From positions 1 through 12,748 of the forward strand of contig JACPSA010000031.1 in the NCBI GenBank assembly GCA_016193545.1: a stretch of DNA of 12,748 nt. The letters are read 5' to 3'. The notes under the pieces are model-generated. The model saw only the letters and a program-made list of their open reading frames with translations, was not told where the DNA came from and made no database searches. The DNA is from Chloroflexota bacterium (GTDB taxonomy: Bacteria > Chloroflexota > Dehalococcoidia > Dehalococcoidales > UBA2162). Every line of letters starts with the position of its first letter. The stretch's first letter is position 1. A program made the position numbers and the translations under genes. This document shows positions 1-7,249 of this stretch, piece after piece.

Positions 1-101
1 ACTCCTTTTCTAAAAATGACGGTGGCAAGAACGGACACAGCATCCATTATCGCTGTAGCACCTCAATATGAAAAACTCCTTTAACAGACATTATCCACCA
101 T

Positions 102-133
102 AAAAACAGGCATGACACTCATCATCAGCCTGC
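102..133 (-). terminator. Intrinsic terminator closing the acs operon
   Basis: Read on the minus strand, a 6-bp stem GCAGGC/GCCTGT (one G-T pair) continues after a 2-base bulge into a second 5-bp stem ATGAT/GTCAT with a GAGT loop, and is followed at once by a T run (A102-A106 on the plus strand). It lies 22 bases after the acsB stop codon, the expected place for a Rho-independent terminator. It implies that acsB is the last gene of the transcript. Confidence 0.75.
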
Positions 134-155
134 GGTGAGTTCAGTTAATTCTCGC

Positions 156-1679
156 CTAGCCCAGTATCGGCGCCATAGCCAGGGCCGGATGTCCCTTCGC
201 CTGCAGGAAGGGAAGAATTGCTTCCTCGGTAACGCCGACGGTCTCATCAGCAATCATATCAAGTAAGCCCGGTACACCCAGTTCCGCAGCCCTGGATTTC
301 AAACGCTCGGCAATCTCTTCCTTTAGCATCTTGGGCATCCAGACCATCCTCAATATTGCACCATCACCGACAACGAATTTCCGCTGGGTAATGTTATACT
401 TACCGTGACCGACGAAGCCGGGAGTACTGATACCACCCCCGATAGTCCCAGCCAGGGTAGTAAATTTCATACCGCAGGGGGTTTCTCCGGTATATTCCCG
501 GTTCACCGTCATTATCCCGTTGGACATCGGCAGAACTGCAGCAATGCACTCGCAGCAGCCACAGGTAGTCATCGGGTCATTGACAAGACTGTAGAAGTTA
601 TAATGGTCTATCTTGCCACGAGAAGTCTTGAAAACAAACTCATTTACCCCCTTCCACTGCCCCAGTCTGGCATCAATAACCTCCCCTTTGGGCACCGGCT
701 GATTAGGGCCGGTAGGATTAATCTCGTAAGCGGCTTTACAGTCCATCCAGTTATAGGAACCACAAAGTCCGGTCCTTTCCGGGCTAATCACGCAAACATG
801 GCTGGGAGCAAAGGATTGACACAAGGTGCATGAGTAGTACATGTCGGTAGTCTCATCAGTCATGCCCTCAATCCGGGCATCACGGATACGATATACGGCT
901 CGAGCTTTTTCCACCATCTCACTTACCTTATCTTTATCGGTATAGAGCCTGACCTGCAATTTATCGAATATGCGGCCGAAGTCCTGGTGCAGTTTGGCAT
1001 GAATCAGGGTGCCGATATGGGACAGCCTGAAACCTTTTTCCACAGCCTGCTTGCTGACCCGTATCCAGGCAATATCCCGCTGTCCGATGTGCATCACCCC
1101 CTGAGCGTAGTTTATCAAGTGGTGAATCTGCCGCTCCAGAATCGGCTCATAATCGTCCTGCATATTCCGACCGGCAACTTCAACCACTATCGCCAGAGGT
1201 AACTTAGAGCCAGCGGACACATCCGTTAGCTCCGGTCCGATGACTTCAACCTTACCGTCCTCGACTTCATCCATCCGCTTGCTGCTCACCCACTCCACCA
1301 TGGCAGTCCGGCCGCCACCACACTCCAGATAAATATCTTCACCTCGAACCCTCTCTCCCTCAAAGGCAGCACCGAAAGCAACCGGAATCGGCACCGCAGA
1401 TACCGTCACCTTCAAACCCCTGACCTCAACTGCCTTAGCCACTATCTTATCGTGGGGGATATTAGAGACAACATGCTCGTAGGTAGTAATCCCGGTAGGC
1501 AAGACCTCCGGTATTGGCGTATCAGCAATCGTCGGGAACCCCCAGTTTATTGCCCCGGCAGCATTGGCATACCACTCGTCGGTAACATAGCCCAGGGGCA
1601 AAGCGAAAGCGAAGATACGGTCCTTGTTATAAATCAGGATTTTCCGGAAATCCCCAGCCTCAACACCACCGAAGGACAT
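156..1679 (-). CDS. acsB: Acetyl-CoA synthase (AcsB), C-terminal 507 residues; frame-shifted from its N-terminal part
   Basis: This is the central and catalytic part of the CO-methylating acetyl-CoA synthase, which condenses CO, a methyl group from the corrinoid protein and CoA at the nickel-nickel-[4Fe-4S] A-cluster. All A-cluster ligands are visible: C284, C287, C296 and C306 for the cubane and the C373-G-C375 motif for the distal nickel. The spacings (3, 9, 10, 67) equal those I recall for the Moorella enzyme (C506, C509, C518, C528, C595-G-C597), so this frame would match Moorella residues about 223-729. The C-terminus (HPALAMAPILG) is intact. The first ATG lies inside the end of the preceding frame, with a 46-base overlap, and I see no Shine-Dalgarno sequence before it. 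Independent initiation is therefore doubtful, and the frame is better read as the continuation of the gene that starts at 2353. It is either a frameshifted gene, an assembly error or a recoding site. The product identity is very secure. Confidence 0.95.
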   Translation of the reverse strand: MSFGGVEAGDFRKILIYNKDRIFAFALPLGYVTDEWYANAAGAINWGFPTIADTPIPEVLPTGITTYEHVVSNIPHDKIVAKAVEVRGLKVTVSAVPIPVAFGAAFEGERVRGEDIYLECGGGRTAMVEWVSSKRMDEVEDGKVEVIGPELTDVSAGSKLPLAIVVEVAGRNMQDDYEPILERQIHHLINYAQGVMHIGQRDIAWIRVSKQAVEKGFRLSHIGTLIHAKLHQDFGRIFDKLQVRLYTDKDKVSEMVEKARAVYRIRDARIEGMTDETTDMYYSCTLCQSFAPSHVCVISPERTGLCGSYNWMDCKAAYEINPTGPNQPVPKGEVIDARLGQWKGVNEFVFKTSRGKIDHYNFYSLVNDPMTTCGCCECIAAVLPMSNGIMTVNREYTGETPCGMKFTTLAGTIGGGISTPGFVGHGKYNITQRKFVVGDGAILRMVWMPKMLKEEIAERLKSRAAELGVPGLLDMIADETVGVTEEAILPFLQAKGHPALAMAPILG

Positions 1680-2353
1680 GGCGCGAAGCCCATGGCAAAA
1701 ACGGCCGAGGTGATATCAGGACCGAAGGAGACCAGACGGGTAGGCCAGCCAATCTGCACCCCTGCCTCTACCAATTGCTCTGAGAACCTCTTGCCATTAT
1801 GCTCCGCCGCCATGAAGACATAGAGATTCTTCTGCTGGAGTTCCTGAGCAATCTTGGCAGCTATCTCCTTGGTCGGCGCTGCACCGAGGACAGCCGCAAA
1901 GCCGGGAGCCGTACCATCAACAAATTCAATACCCCGCTTCCTCAGTATGATATCATCAGCGGCACCAAGCCAGAGATTATCTCCGGCAATATCCTCTTGC
2001 TTGGTATAGAAGTTAGGCTGCTCCAGATACCTTATCGCCTCGATAATTTCCTCAGCGAAGAAGGTCACCATACCGGCATCAAGAGCTGGTGCTAGATAAG
2101 GCAAATGATGCTGCTCTTTCACCGGCGGCGGCAGAATCAATTTACACTTTTTCAGTATCGGCTCCATATCACCCAGCTTGGCTACCTTGGCACCTAAAAT
2201 GCCGTAGATTACGGGCAGATAATAGGCCGTGTTAGGGAAACCCACCGGTTCGTTAGGACCCCACTTATCCATTGCCTGCTGCCACTTCTTCTCAGCCTGG
2301 TCAAAAATCTTATGGGCACCCCTAATGGCGGCTGACGCAATTATTTTCGACAT
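1634..2353 (-). CDS. acsB: Acetyl-CoA synthase (AcsB), N-terminal 239 residues; ends early after a frameshift
   Basis: This frame encodes the N-terminal, CODH-binding domain of bacterial acetyl-CoA synthase, which archaeal CdhC lacks. Recognisable segments are NTAYYLPVIYGILG (about residues 42-55), the helical AEEIIEAIRYLEQ segment and a Rossmann-like part (FVDGTAPGFAAVLGAAPTKE). A Shine-Dalgarno-like AGGGGG lies about 11 bases before the ATG, 39 bases after the acsA stop. Homology runs to about residue 224 (...FAMGFA). The last 15 residues (PCPSVVLRLGISGKS) do not fit the family, while the expected continuation MSFGGVEAGDF is in another frame. Adding one base, or removing two, near 1680-1701 would join the two parts into a protein of about 731 residues, close to the family length of about 729. 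As written, this product would be a truncated, probably inactive domain. Confidence 0.9.
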   Translation of the reverse strand: MSKIIASAAIRGAHKIFDQAEKKWQQAMDKWGPNEPVGFPNTAYYLPVIYGILGAKVAKLGDMEPILKKCKLILPPPVKEQHHLPYLAPALDAGMVTFFAEEIIEAIRYLEQPNFYTKQEDIAGDNLWLGAADDIILRKRGIEFVDGTAPGFAAVLGAAPTKEIAAKIAQELQQKNLYVFMAAEHNGKRFSEQLVEAGVQIGWPTRLVSFGPDITSAVFAMGFAPCPSVVLRLGISGKS

Positions 2354-2392
2354 GTCTAATCTTAACCCCCTGTCTCTTTAATAACTTTAGGA

Positions 2393-4360
2393 CTAAACCG
2401 ACTCCAGTTCCCTTCTCATTGCCATATCGTAGAGCACTCTTTCTCTAGCCTTGTCGATACCCAGGGCTTTGCGTTTCTTATCAATATGGTCTATCATCAG
2501 CTTGGCTATCTTCATCGGGTCAGGTTCAAAAGCCCACATGCCACCATACATACTCTCCATATCTTTAAACAGATAGTCGGTTACTGCTTTACTGCCCGTT
2601 GTGGGCCAGGTGACACCAAACACAGTGAATACCCCCGAGCTAACAAAATATTGACCGATAGCAATTGCTTTTTCGCTCATCCATTCCGGGGCCGCCCCGG
2701 CGACAGGCAGGTCACTCAGGTCATCACCCAGACCGCCATCTTTGACCATGGCAGTGGCCGCCATCAGGATACGGCTGTTATCGATACAGGCACCGAGGTG
2801 CAATACCGGCGGAATACCTACGGCTTCACAGACTGAAGCCAGCCCCGCACCGGCATACTGGGCGGCTGCCTCCGGGACCAATAACCCGGCCTTACCGCAA
2901 GCCATAGCGGCACAGCCGGTTTCAACGACCAGTACATCATTCTTAATCAGTTCCTTGACCAGGGTAACATGGACATCATCATGGGTAACCCGGGCGTTAC
3001 TGCAGCCGACAACGCCGGCTACCCCCCTGATACGGCCATTAATGATATTATCGTTCAACGGCCGGTAGGAGGCACGGAACAGGCCACCCAGCAGATAGTT
3101 GATTGTTTCATGACTGAAACCGGCAATTATATCGGTTTTATAACTGGGAATACGAACTTTATCCCCCCTGTTAGGGAAGTTATCGATGGCAGCCCTGATG
3201 ACGGCCTTGGCCGACTCAACCGCCTTATGCTCGTCAAACTCGATGTGAGTGGCACCTTCAATCTTGGCCCGGCGGTCAGTAGTAATGACCTTGGTATGAT
3301 AGCAACGGGCAACCTCAACCAGTCCCTGCATGATACATTGGACATCAACCACCATGGCTTCCACGGCGCCGGTAACTATGGCCAGTTCCTGTTGCAGAAA
3401 GTTCCCGGCAATGGGCACACCGTGGCGCATCAGTATCTCGTTGGCAGTACAACACATACCCGCCAGGTTGATGCCCTTGGCCCCTTTGGATTTAGCGTAC
3501 GCAATCAACTCAGGATCCTGAGCTACGACAGCAATCATTTCCGCCATGTAAGGCTCGTGACCATGAATGATAATATTGACTTCATCTTCTTTGAGTACAC
3601 CCAGGTTTATCTGGCTGGCCACCGGCGACGGTGTCCCGAAAAGAATGTCCTGAAGCTCAGTAGCAATCATACTGCCCCCCCAACCATCAGCTAAAGCAGC
3701 CCTGGCGCCATGGAGCAGCAGGTCCTGGTAGTCTTGGTCGCAGCCCATATGGGTACGGTGCATTGCCTCAGCCACTTCCCTGTCCACACCCCTCGGGGCA
3801 ACCCCCAGCTTCCGCCATATTTCCTGGCGCTTGATAGGCGCCCGCTTTAACATCAGCAGCTCTCCCTCTTGCTTACCGAACTCCTTCATCAGAATTTCGC
3901 CAACATCAATGGCTATTTCCTTATTGCTGCGGTTGCCGATATTGACGCCGAGGTCCAGAGCTAACTGCAAGAGCTTCTGCTCGTCTTTGATTTCAAAACC
4001 CGGCGCCTCTCCCCTGGCCACCTCCAGAAAGACCTTTGCCACCTCGCGGCCGTGGTCGCCGTGGGATGCCGTCCCGGCAGCTATCTTGCGCACGAAATTA
4101 CGGGCGGCAATTGTCTCCGCCGTAGCACCACAGACACCCCGTCTCTTCTTTTTTTCCTCGGGTGTTTCCTCTTTACCTCTGGGTAGCGGCACCCGGCACG
4201 GTCCCATAGCGCAGATAGAGCAACAGCTACCCTCAGCACCGATGGGACAGGCCGTCATCTTTCCTGCCCGCTCGAAAGCGATGCTGACGCCTTCACTAGC
4301 TGCTTTCTCTATCATCTCGACGGTCGCCGGGTCAATACTTTTAATTTCTTTCTCAGCCAT
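2393..4360 (-). CDS. acsA: Carbon monoxide dehydrogenase catalytic subunit (AcsA/CooS)
   Basis: This is a nickel-iron CO dehydrogenase that reduces CO2 to CO with ferredoxin electrons and, in complex with AcsB, channels the CO to the A-cluster. Numbered from the ATG at 4360 (655 residues), C38 and C46 match the intersubunit D-cluster, and C47, C50, C55 and C77 match the B-cluster. C-cluster ligands are the histidine in HGHEP (about 266-268), C304 in GMCCTAN, C342 in DVQC, C453 in GCSNAR, C483 in TGCAAMACG and C525 in GACIDNSR. K564 in MSEKAIAIG matches the catalytic lysine region. No ligand is missing. An upstream GTG at 4369 is also in frame, but AGGAGG at 4373-4378 leaves only 3 bases to it and 12 to the ATG, so I chose the ATG. 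Its place next to acsB and acsD suggests the acetyl-CoA synthase partner rather than a stand-alone CooS. Confidence 0.97.
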   Translation of the reverse strand: MAEKEIKSIDPATVEMIEKAASEGVSIAFERAGKMTACPIGAEGSCCSICAMGPCRVPLPRGKEETPEEKKKRRGVCGATAETIAARNFVRKIAAGTASHGDHGREVAKVFLEVARGEAPGFEIKDEQKLLQLALDLGVNIGNRSNKEIAIDVGEILMKEFGKQEGELLMLKRAPIKRQEIWRKLGVAPRGVDREVAEAMHRTHMGCDQDYQDLLLHGARAALADGWGGSMIATELQDILFGTPSPVASQINLGVLKEDEVNIIIHGHEPYMAEMIAVVAQDPELIAYAKSKGAKGINLAGMCCTANEILMRHGVPIAGNFLQQELAIVTGAVEAMVVDVQCIMQGLVEVARCYHTKVITTDRRAKIEGATHIEFDEHKAVESAKAVIRAAIDNFPNRGDKVRIPSYKTDIIAGFSHETINYLLGGLFRASYRPLNDNIINGRIRGVAGVVGCSNARVTHDDVHVTLVKELIKNDVLVVETGCAAMACGKAGLLVPEAAAQYAGAGLASVCEAVGIPPVLHLGACIDNSRILMAATAMVKDGGLGDDLSDLPVAGAAPEWMSEKAIAIGQYFVSSGVFTVFGVTWPTTGSKAVTDYLFKDMESMYGGMWAFEPDPMKIAKLMIDHIDKKRKALGIDKARERVLYDMAMRRELESV

Positions 4361-4372
4361 TTCTCTCACTAA

Positions 4373-4378
4373 CCTCCT
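4373..4378 (-). promoter_or_regulatory. Ribosome binding site of acsA, deciding its start
   Basis: A perfect AGGAGG on the minus strand lies between acsD and acsA. It is 3 bases from the in-frame GTG at 4369 and 12 bases from the ATG at 4360. The first spacing is too short, which favours the ATG even though its spacing is slightly long. Confidence 0.65.
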
Positions 4379-4393
4379 AGTCTTTTAATAAAT

Positions 4394-5341
4394 CTATGAA
4401 GCCGTTAACTCAGCTATCATCTCACGGATTAACTTTATCGCTTCCGGATGCCTCATCACCAGCACATCCCCTCCCGCCATAAGCAAAACCATCGCTGACA
4501 TCGCCTCCAGCAAAATACCCCTCTTTCTAGCATCTCCCAGCGTGGGGTCTTCCGCCTCGGGCATTTTGATTTCCTTGGTCTTCCATACCTCTTTAGCGAT
4601 ATTACAGATAATAGGAAACTGGAGCTTCTCATCCTGCTGGGTTAGAGCCGCCATCCTGATTCGCTCCATCACCGAGTAACAATACTCAATACCGTAACCG
4701 ATACCGCTAACGGTAGGGTCGATAAGCAGTGCGTCATCGGGAACCCCGAGGTTACCCAGCAAAATATTCAATTGCTTAGCTAGGTTGATATCGATAGGTG
4801 TTGAAGCCGCCACCGTGTGCTGATAGCCAATAGCCGCAGCACCAATCCGCTTATGGTCTCCCTCTTCCACCGGCCCGATAACCAGTTTCTTCCCCTGACA
4901 AACCTCGGCTACCTTTCTGAGAACCTCGGTATCCTTCTCATCGTTAGCTGTCCCCCAGACGATGAGGGGAACATCAATAGCATCGGCTACCTCCTTGACT
5001 ACCGCCGCCGCCTCATCAGCGCCGCGGTTAAGGCCGTTGGGGTCGGTGCTGAGCAATTGCAGACATATCATTTCTGCCCCATAATCATTGATACACTTCT
5101 TTGCCCAGGCAACCGGGTCACCGGTTACTCCGGCAAAAGGCTCCAGCGCCGCTGCAGCCCACCCCTCAGGAGGGGTATCATAAACCTCCATGGCGATTCT
5201 GGGTAAATGCGGCATCTTACCCTCAAAAAGGTAAAAAGGATAGGCTGTCTCACCGCCAACGGTTACCGCTTTATCCCCTTTACCCAGCGTTATCTCTTTA
5301 ATCTTACCGCTATACGCTGTTTTAGGAATCTCAACTGTCAT
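4394..5341 (-). CDS. acsD: Corrinoid iron-sulfur protein small subunit (AcsD)
   Basis: AcsD is the small subunit of the corrinoid iron-sulfur protein that carries the methyl group from methyl-tetrahydrofolate to acetyl-CoA synthase. The 315 residues match the usual length of about 310-320. The sequence shows the family opening (IPKTAYSGKIKEITLG), an alternating beta/alpha TIM-barrel pattern through residues of about 85-290, and the conserved stretch LIDPTVSGIGYGIEYCYSVMER near residue 205. It has no iron-sulfur motif, as expected, because the cluster is in the large subunit. GGAAGG sits a few bases before the ATG. The gene is 33 bases upstream of acsA and 15 bases downstream of the 69-residue gene. 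Its partner AcsC is not in the window, so this product must find a subunit encoded elsewhere. Confidence 0.93.
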   Translation of the reverse strand: MTVEIPKTAYSGKIKEITLGKGDKAVTVGGETAYPFYLFEGKMPHLPRIAMEVYDTPPEGWAAAALEPFAGVTGDPVAWAKKCINDYGAEMICLQLLSTDPNGLNRGADEAAAVVKEVADAIDVPLIVWGTANDEKDTEVLRKVAEVCQGKKLVIGPVEEGDHKRIGAAAIGYQHTVAASTPIDINLAKQLNILLGNLGVPDDALLIDPTVSGIGYGIEYCYSVMERIRMAALTQQDEKLQFPIICNIAKEVWKTKEIKMPEAEDPTLGDARKRGILLEAMSAMVLLMAGGDVLVMRHPEAIKLIREMIAELTAS

Positions 5342-5356
5342 TCTTACCTTCCTTAC

Positions 5357-5566
5357 CTAGGCTGGATTCTTTCTCTTCTCACTGCCATACCACTCTTCGC
5401 CAAACCAGTACCGCTCACCAGTTTTCAAATATTTAAGCTTTTCCTCACGGTTACCCAGCTTCTGCCGCCACTTCCCCATCTCTTCGCCCTCGGGTTTACC
5501 ATTCTCATAAGTCGCCCCCAGCACCTCCGCCGTCTTGTTACCCTTTTTCTCAACTTTATCAGCCAT
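5357..5566 (-). CDS. Unidentified 69-residue charged protein within the acs operon
   Basis: I do not recognise this gene. It encodes 69 residues rich in Lys, Glu and Gly, with an aromatic C-terminal half (KYLKTGERYWFGEEWYG). There is no cysteine, histidine, signal peptide or membrane segment, so it is probably a soluble cytoplasmic protein without its own metal site. It looks real: a strong Shine-Dalgarno (AGGAAAGGAG) precedes the ATG, and the gaps to folD (15 bases) and acsD (15 bases) fit a co-transcribed gene. Being between folD and acsD suggests a job in the methyl branch or in assembly or stability of the corrinoid protein or CODH/ACS complex, but that is inference from position only. 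It could also be a lineage-specific protein of unrelated role. Confidence 0.75.
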   Translation of the reverse strand: MADKVEKKGNKTAEVLGATYENGKPEGEEMGKWRQKLGNREEKLKYLKTGERYWFGEEWYGSEKRKNPA

Positions 5567-5581
5567 TTTCCCTCTCCTTTC

Positions 5582-6469
5582 CTAAGGCAGGCCAGCCGCC
5601 AGCTTGGCTGCCTTCACCGTATTTAGCATCAGCATCGTTATCGTCATCGGCCCTACCCCACCGGGTACCGGCGTAATGGCTTTAGCCTTCTCCTTAACGG
5701 TATCAAAATCAACATCTCCAGCCAGGATTCTCTTCCCGTCTTTGGTCATGCCGACCTGATTTACGCCGACATCAATGACCACGACGCCTTCTTTAACCAT
5801 ATCGCCGGTAACGGTCTTCGGTCTACCTGAGGCCACTATCAGTATATCAGCCCTCTTGGTATGAAATGCAATGTCTTTCGTCCCGGTATGACAGATAGTA
5901 ACTGTGGCATTGGCTCCCGGAGCCTTCTGTAAAAGGATATTGGCAATAGGCTTGCCGACGATGTTGCTTCTACCCACCACCACCACCTCCGCCCCATCAA
6001 TCTTAACTCCGGTTCTGATTAAGAGTTGCTGAATGCCGGCCGGGGTGCAGGGCAGGTAGTCCGGTTCGCCTATCATCAGCTTACCTACATTCACCGGATG
6101 AAATCCATCCACATCCTTTTTGGGGTTGATGGCGTAGAGAACTTCCGCCTCGCTCAGGTGTTTGGGCAAAGGCAACTGGACTAAGATGCCATTTATTTTC
6201 GGGTCTTTATTTAACTTGTCAATCAGTTTGAGCAGATCCGCCTGAGTGGTATTTGCCGGCAGGTCATGCCTTTCTGAATAAATGCCCAGGTCTTTCGATG
6301 TTTTTTCCTTCTGCCCGACATAGACCTGAGATGCCGGGTCGGCACCGACCAGGACAGTAACCAGTCCCGGCACCAAGTTATGCTTCTCTTTAAGGCCGGC
6401 GATTTCCTGTCTCAATTCCTCACGAATCTGTTTTGAAATCTCGTTGCCACTAATGAGTTGCGCCGTCAT
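5582..6469 (-). CDS. folD: Bifunctional methylene-THF dehydrogenase / methenyl-THF cyclohydrolase (FolD)
   Basis: FolD performs two steps of the methyl branch: formyl-THF to methenyl-THF (cyclohydrolase) and methenyl-THF to methylene-THF (NAD(P)-linked dehydrogenase). The 295 residues match the family length. Visible motifs are YVGQKEK, with the catalytic Tyr50 and Lys54, VQLPLP (about 97-102), DVDGFHP (about 119-125), the dinucleotide-binding GRSNIVGKP (about 166-174) and the C-terminal PGGVGPMTITMLM. GGAGG lies 6 bases before the ATG. It is 21 bases after acsF and 15 before the small unknown gene. It follows fhs two genes later and works on its product. Nothing appears damaged. Confidence 0.97.
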   Translation of the reverse strand: MTAQLISGNEISKQIREELRQEIAGLKEKHNLVPGLVTVLVGADPASQVYVGQKEKTSKDLGIYSERHDLPANTTQADLLKLIDKLNKDPKINGILVQLPLPKHLSEAEVLYAINPKKDVDGFHPVNVGKLMIGEPDYLPCTPAGIQQLLIRTGVKIDGAEVVVVGRSNIVGKPIANILLQKAPGANATVTICHTGTKDIAFHTKRADILIVASGRPKTVTGDMVKEGVVVIDVGVNQVGMTKDGKRILAGDVDFDTVKEKAKAITPVPGGVGPMTITMLMLNTVKAAKLAAGLP

Positions 6470-6490
6470 TTTAACCTCCGTTTATAATTA

Positions 6491-7249
6491 CTAGGTTTTA
6501 AGAAGCCTATCCAGCAACTTACCGACTGCCTGCACCGCCTTGGAGGTATCCGGCAGGTCAAGAAGCGGTTTTACTTCCAGGTCATATTTAGCCACCAGTT
6601 CATCTTCAGGAATCAGCGCCGCCGGCTCAATACCCAGCCTGGCCAATTCCTCGCTGATGTGGGGGTCTATCCCATCAGGAACACGGTTAATTATTACCGA
6701 TTGACTTTTCACCCTTAGTTTGAGTTCACTAACCAACTCTTTTAAACGGGCTATTGTCCGGACGCCTTTGATGGAATGGTCGGAGACAAAGAACAACTCA
6801 TCGATGTTCTCCGTAGTTTTACGGCTGAGATGCTCCATTCCGGCCTCATTATCCATAACGACATAAGCATAATTCTGAGCTAGAGAGTCAGCAAACTTCT
6901 TTAAAAGATGATTGGGAACGCAATAACACTCTGGACCCTCGCCCCGACCCATAGTCAGTAAGTCAATACCCCTGCCTTCGACCAGAACCGAGTTCAATTT
7001 ATATTCGAGATAAACATCCTTGGTTATCCCCGGAGGGATATTCATTTTCTCGCCCTGGAAGGAGGCGACCATCGAGCCGACTGTCTGCTTTACCTCAAGT
7101 CCCAAACTCTCTCCCAGATTAGCATTGGGGTCAGCGTCAATCGCCAAAATCGGCTGCCTCTTATTATTCCTCAGATAGCGAATGATAAGGCTGGTCATCG
7201 ATGTTTTACCGGTGCCACCTTTGCCGGCGACGGCAATAGAGAAGCTCAA
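6491..7249 (-). CDS. acsF: AcsF-type nickel-insertion ATPase (CooC/MinD family)
   Basis: This is a MinD/CooC-family ATPase thought to help insert nickel into acetyl-CoA synthase or CODH. The deviant Walker A GKGGTGKT is at residues 9-16, followed by AIDADPNANLGESLG and MDNEAGMEHLSRKT (about 132-145). A CxC metal-binding pair, C108-Y-C110, lies in ECYCVPNHLL. The 252 residues are normal for the family. The start is a TTG at 7249 that overlaps the acsV stop codon in TTGA, with a G-rich stretch (GGGGGG) upstream, which implies translational coupling to acsV. A second CooC paralogue starts the operon, so the two may serve different clusters. Assigning this copy to AcsB rests on its position next to acsV and on the usual acsV-acsF pairing, so the name acsF is less certain than the family. 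Confidence 0.85.
   Translation of the reverse strand: MSFSIAVAGKGGTGKTSMTSLIIRYLRNNKRQPILAIDADPNANLGESLGLEVKQTVGSMVASFQGEKMNIPPGITKDVYLEYKLNSVLVEGRGIDLLTMGRGEGPECYCVPNHLLKKFADSLAQNYAYVVMDNEAGMEHLSRKTTENIDELFFVSDHSIKGVRTIARLKELVSELKLRVKSQSVIINRVPDGIDPHISEELARLGIEPAALIPEDELVAKYDLEVKPLLDLPDTSKAVQAVGKLLDRLLKT

Noticed and set aside
1..47. A minus-strand frame starting at ATG 47 (MDAVSVLATVIFRKG) and open to the window edge, with GAGGTG upstream
   Set aside because: Only 15 codons are visible, another ATG in a different frame lies 4 bases away, and it is beyond the operon terminator. There is too little to call a gene.
156..2353. A natural two-subunit acetyl-CoA synthase, like archaeal CdhC without its N-terminal domain
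   Set aside because: The break falls near residue 224, inside the N-terminal domain and not at its boundary (about 310). The second ATG has no ribosome binding site, and the first frame ends with residues that do not belong to the family. A frameshift explains all three facts.
2969..3694. Long plus-strand open frame (241 codons) opposite acsA, and other plus-strand frames opposite the pathway genes
   Set aside because: They lie antisense to genes with complete catalytic motifs, lack convincing ribosome binding sites and show no recognisable domains. They are by-products of the coding strand.
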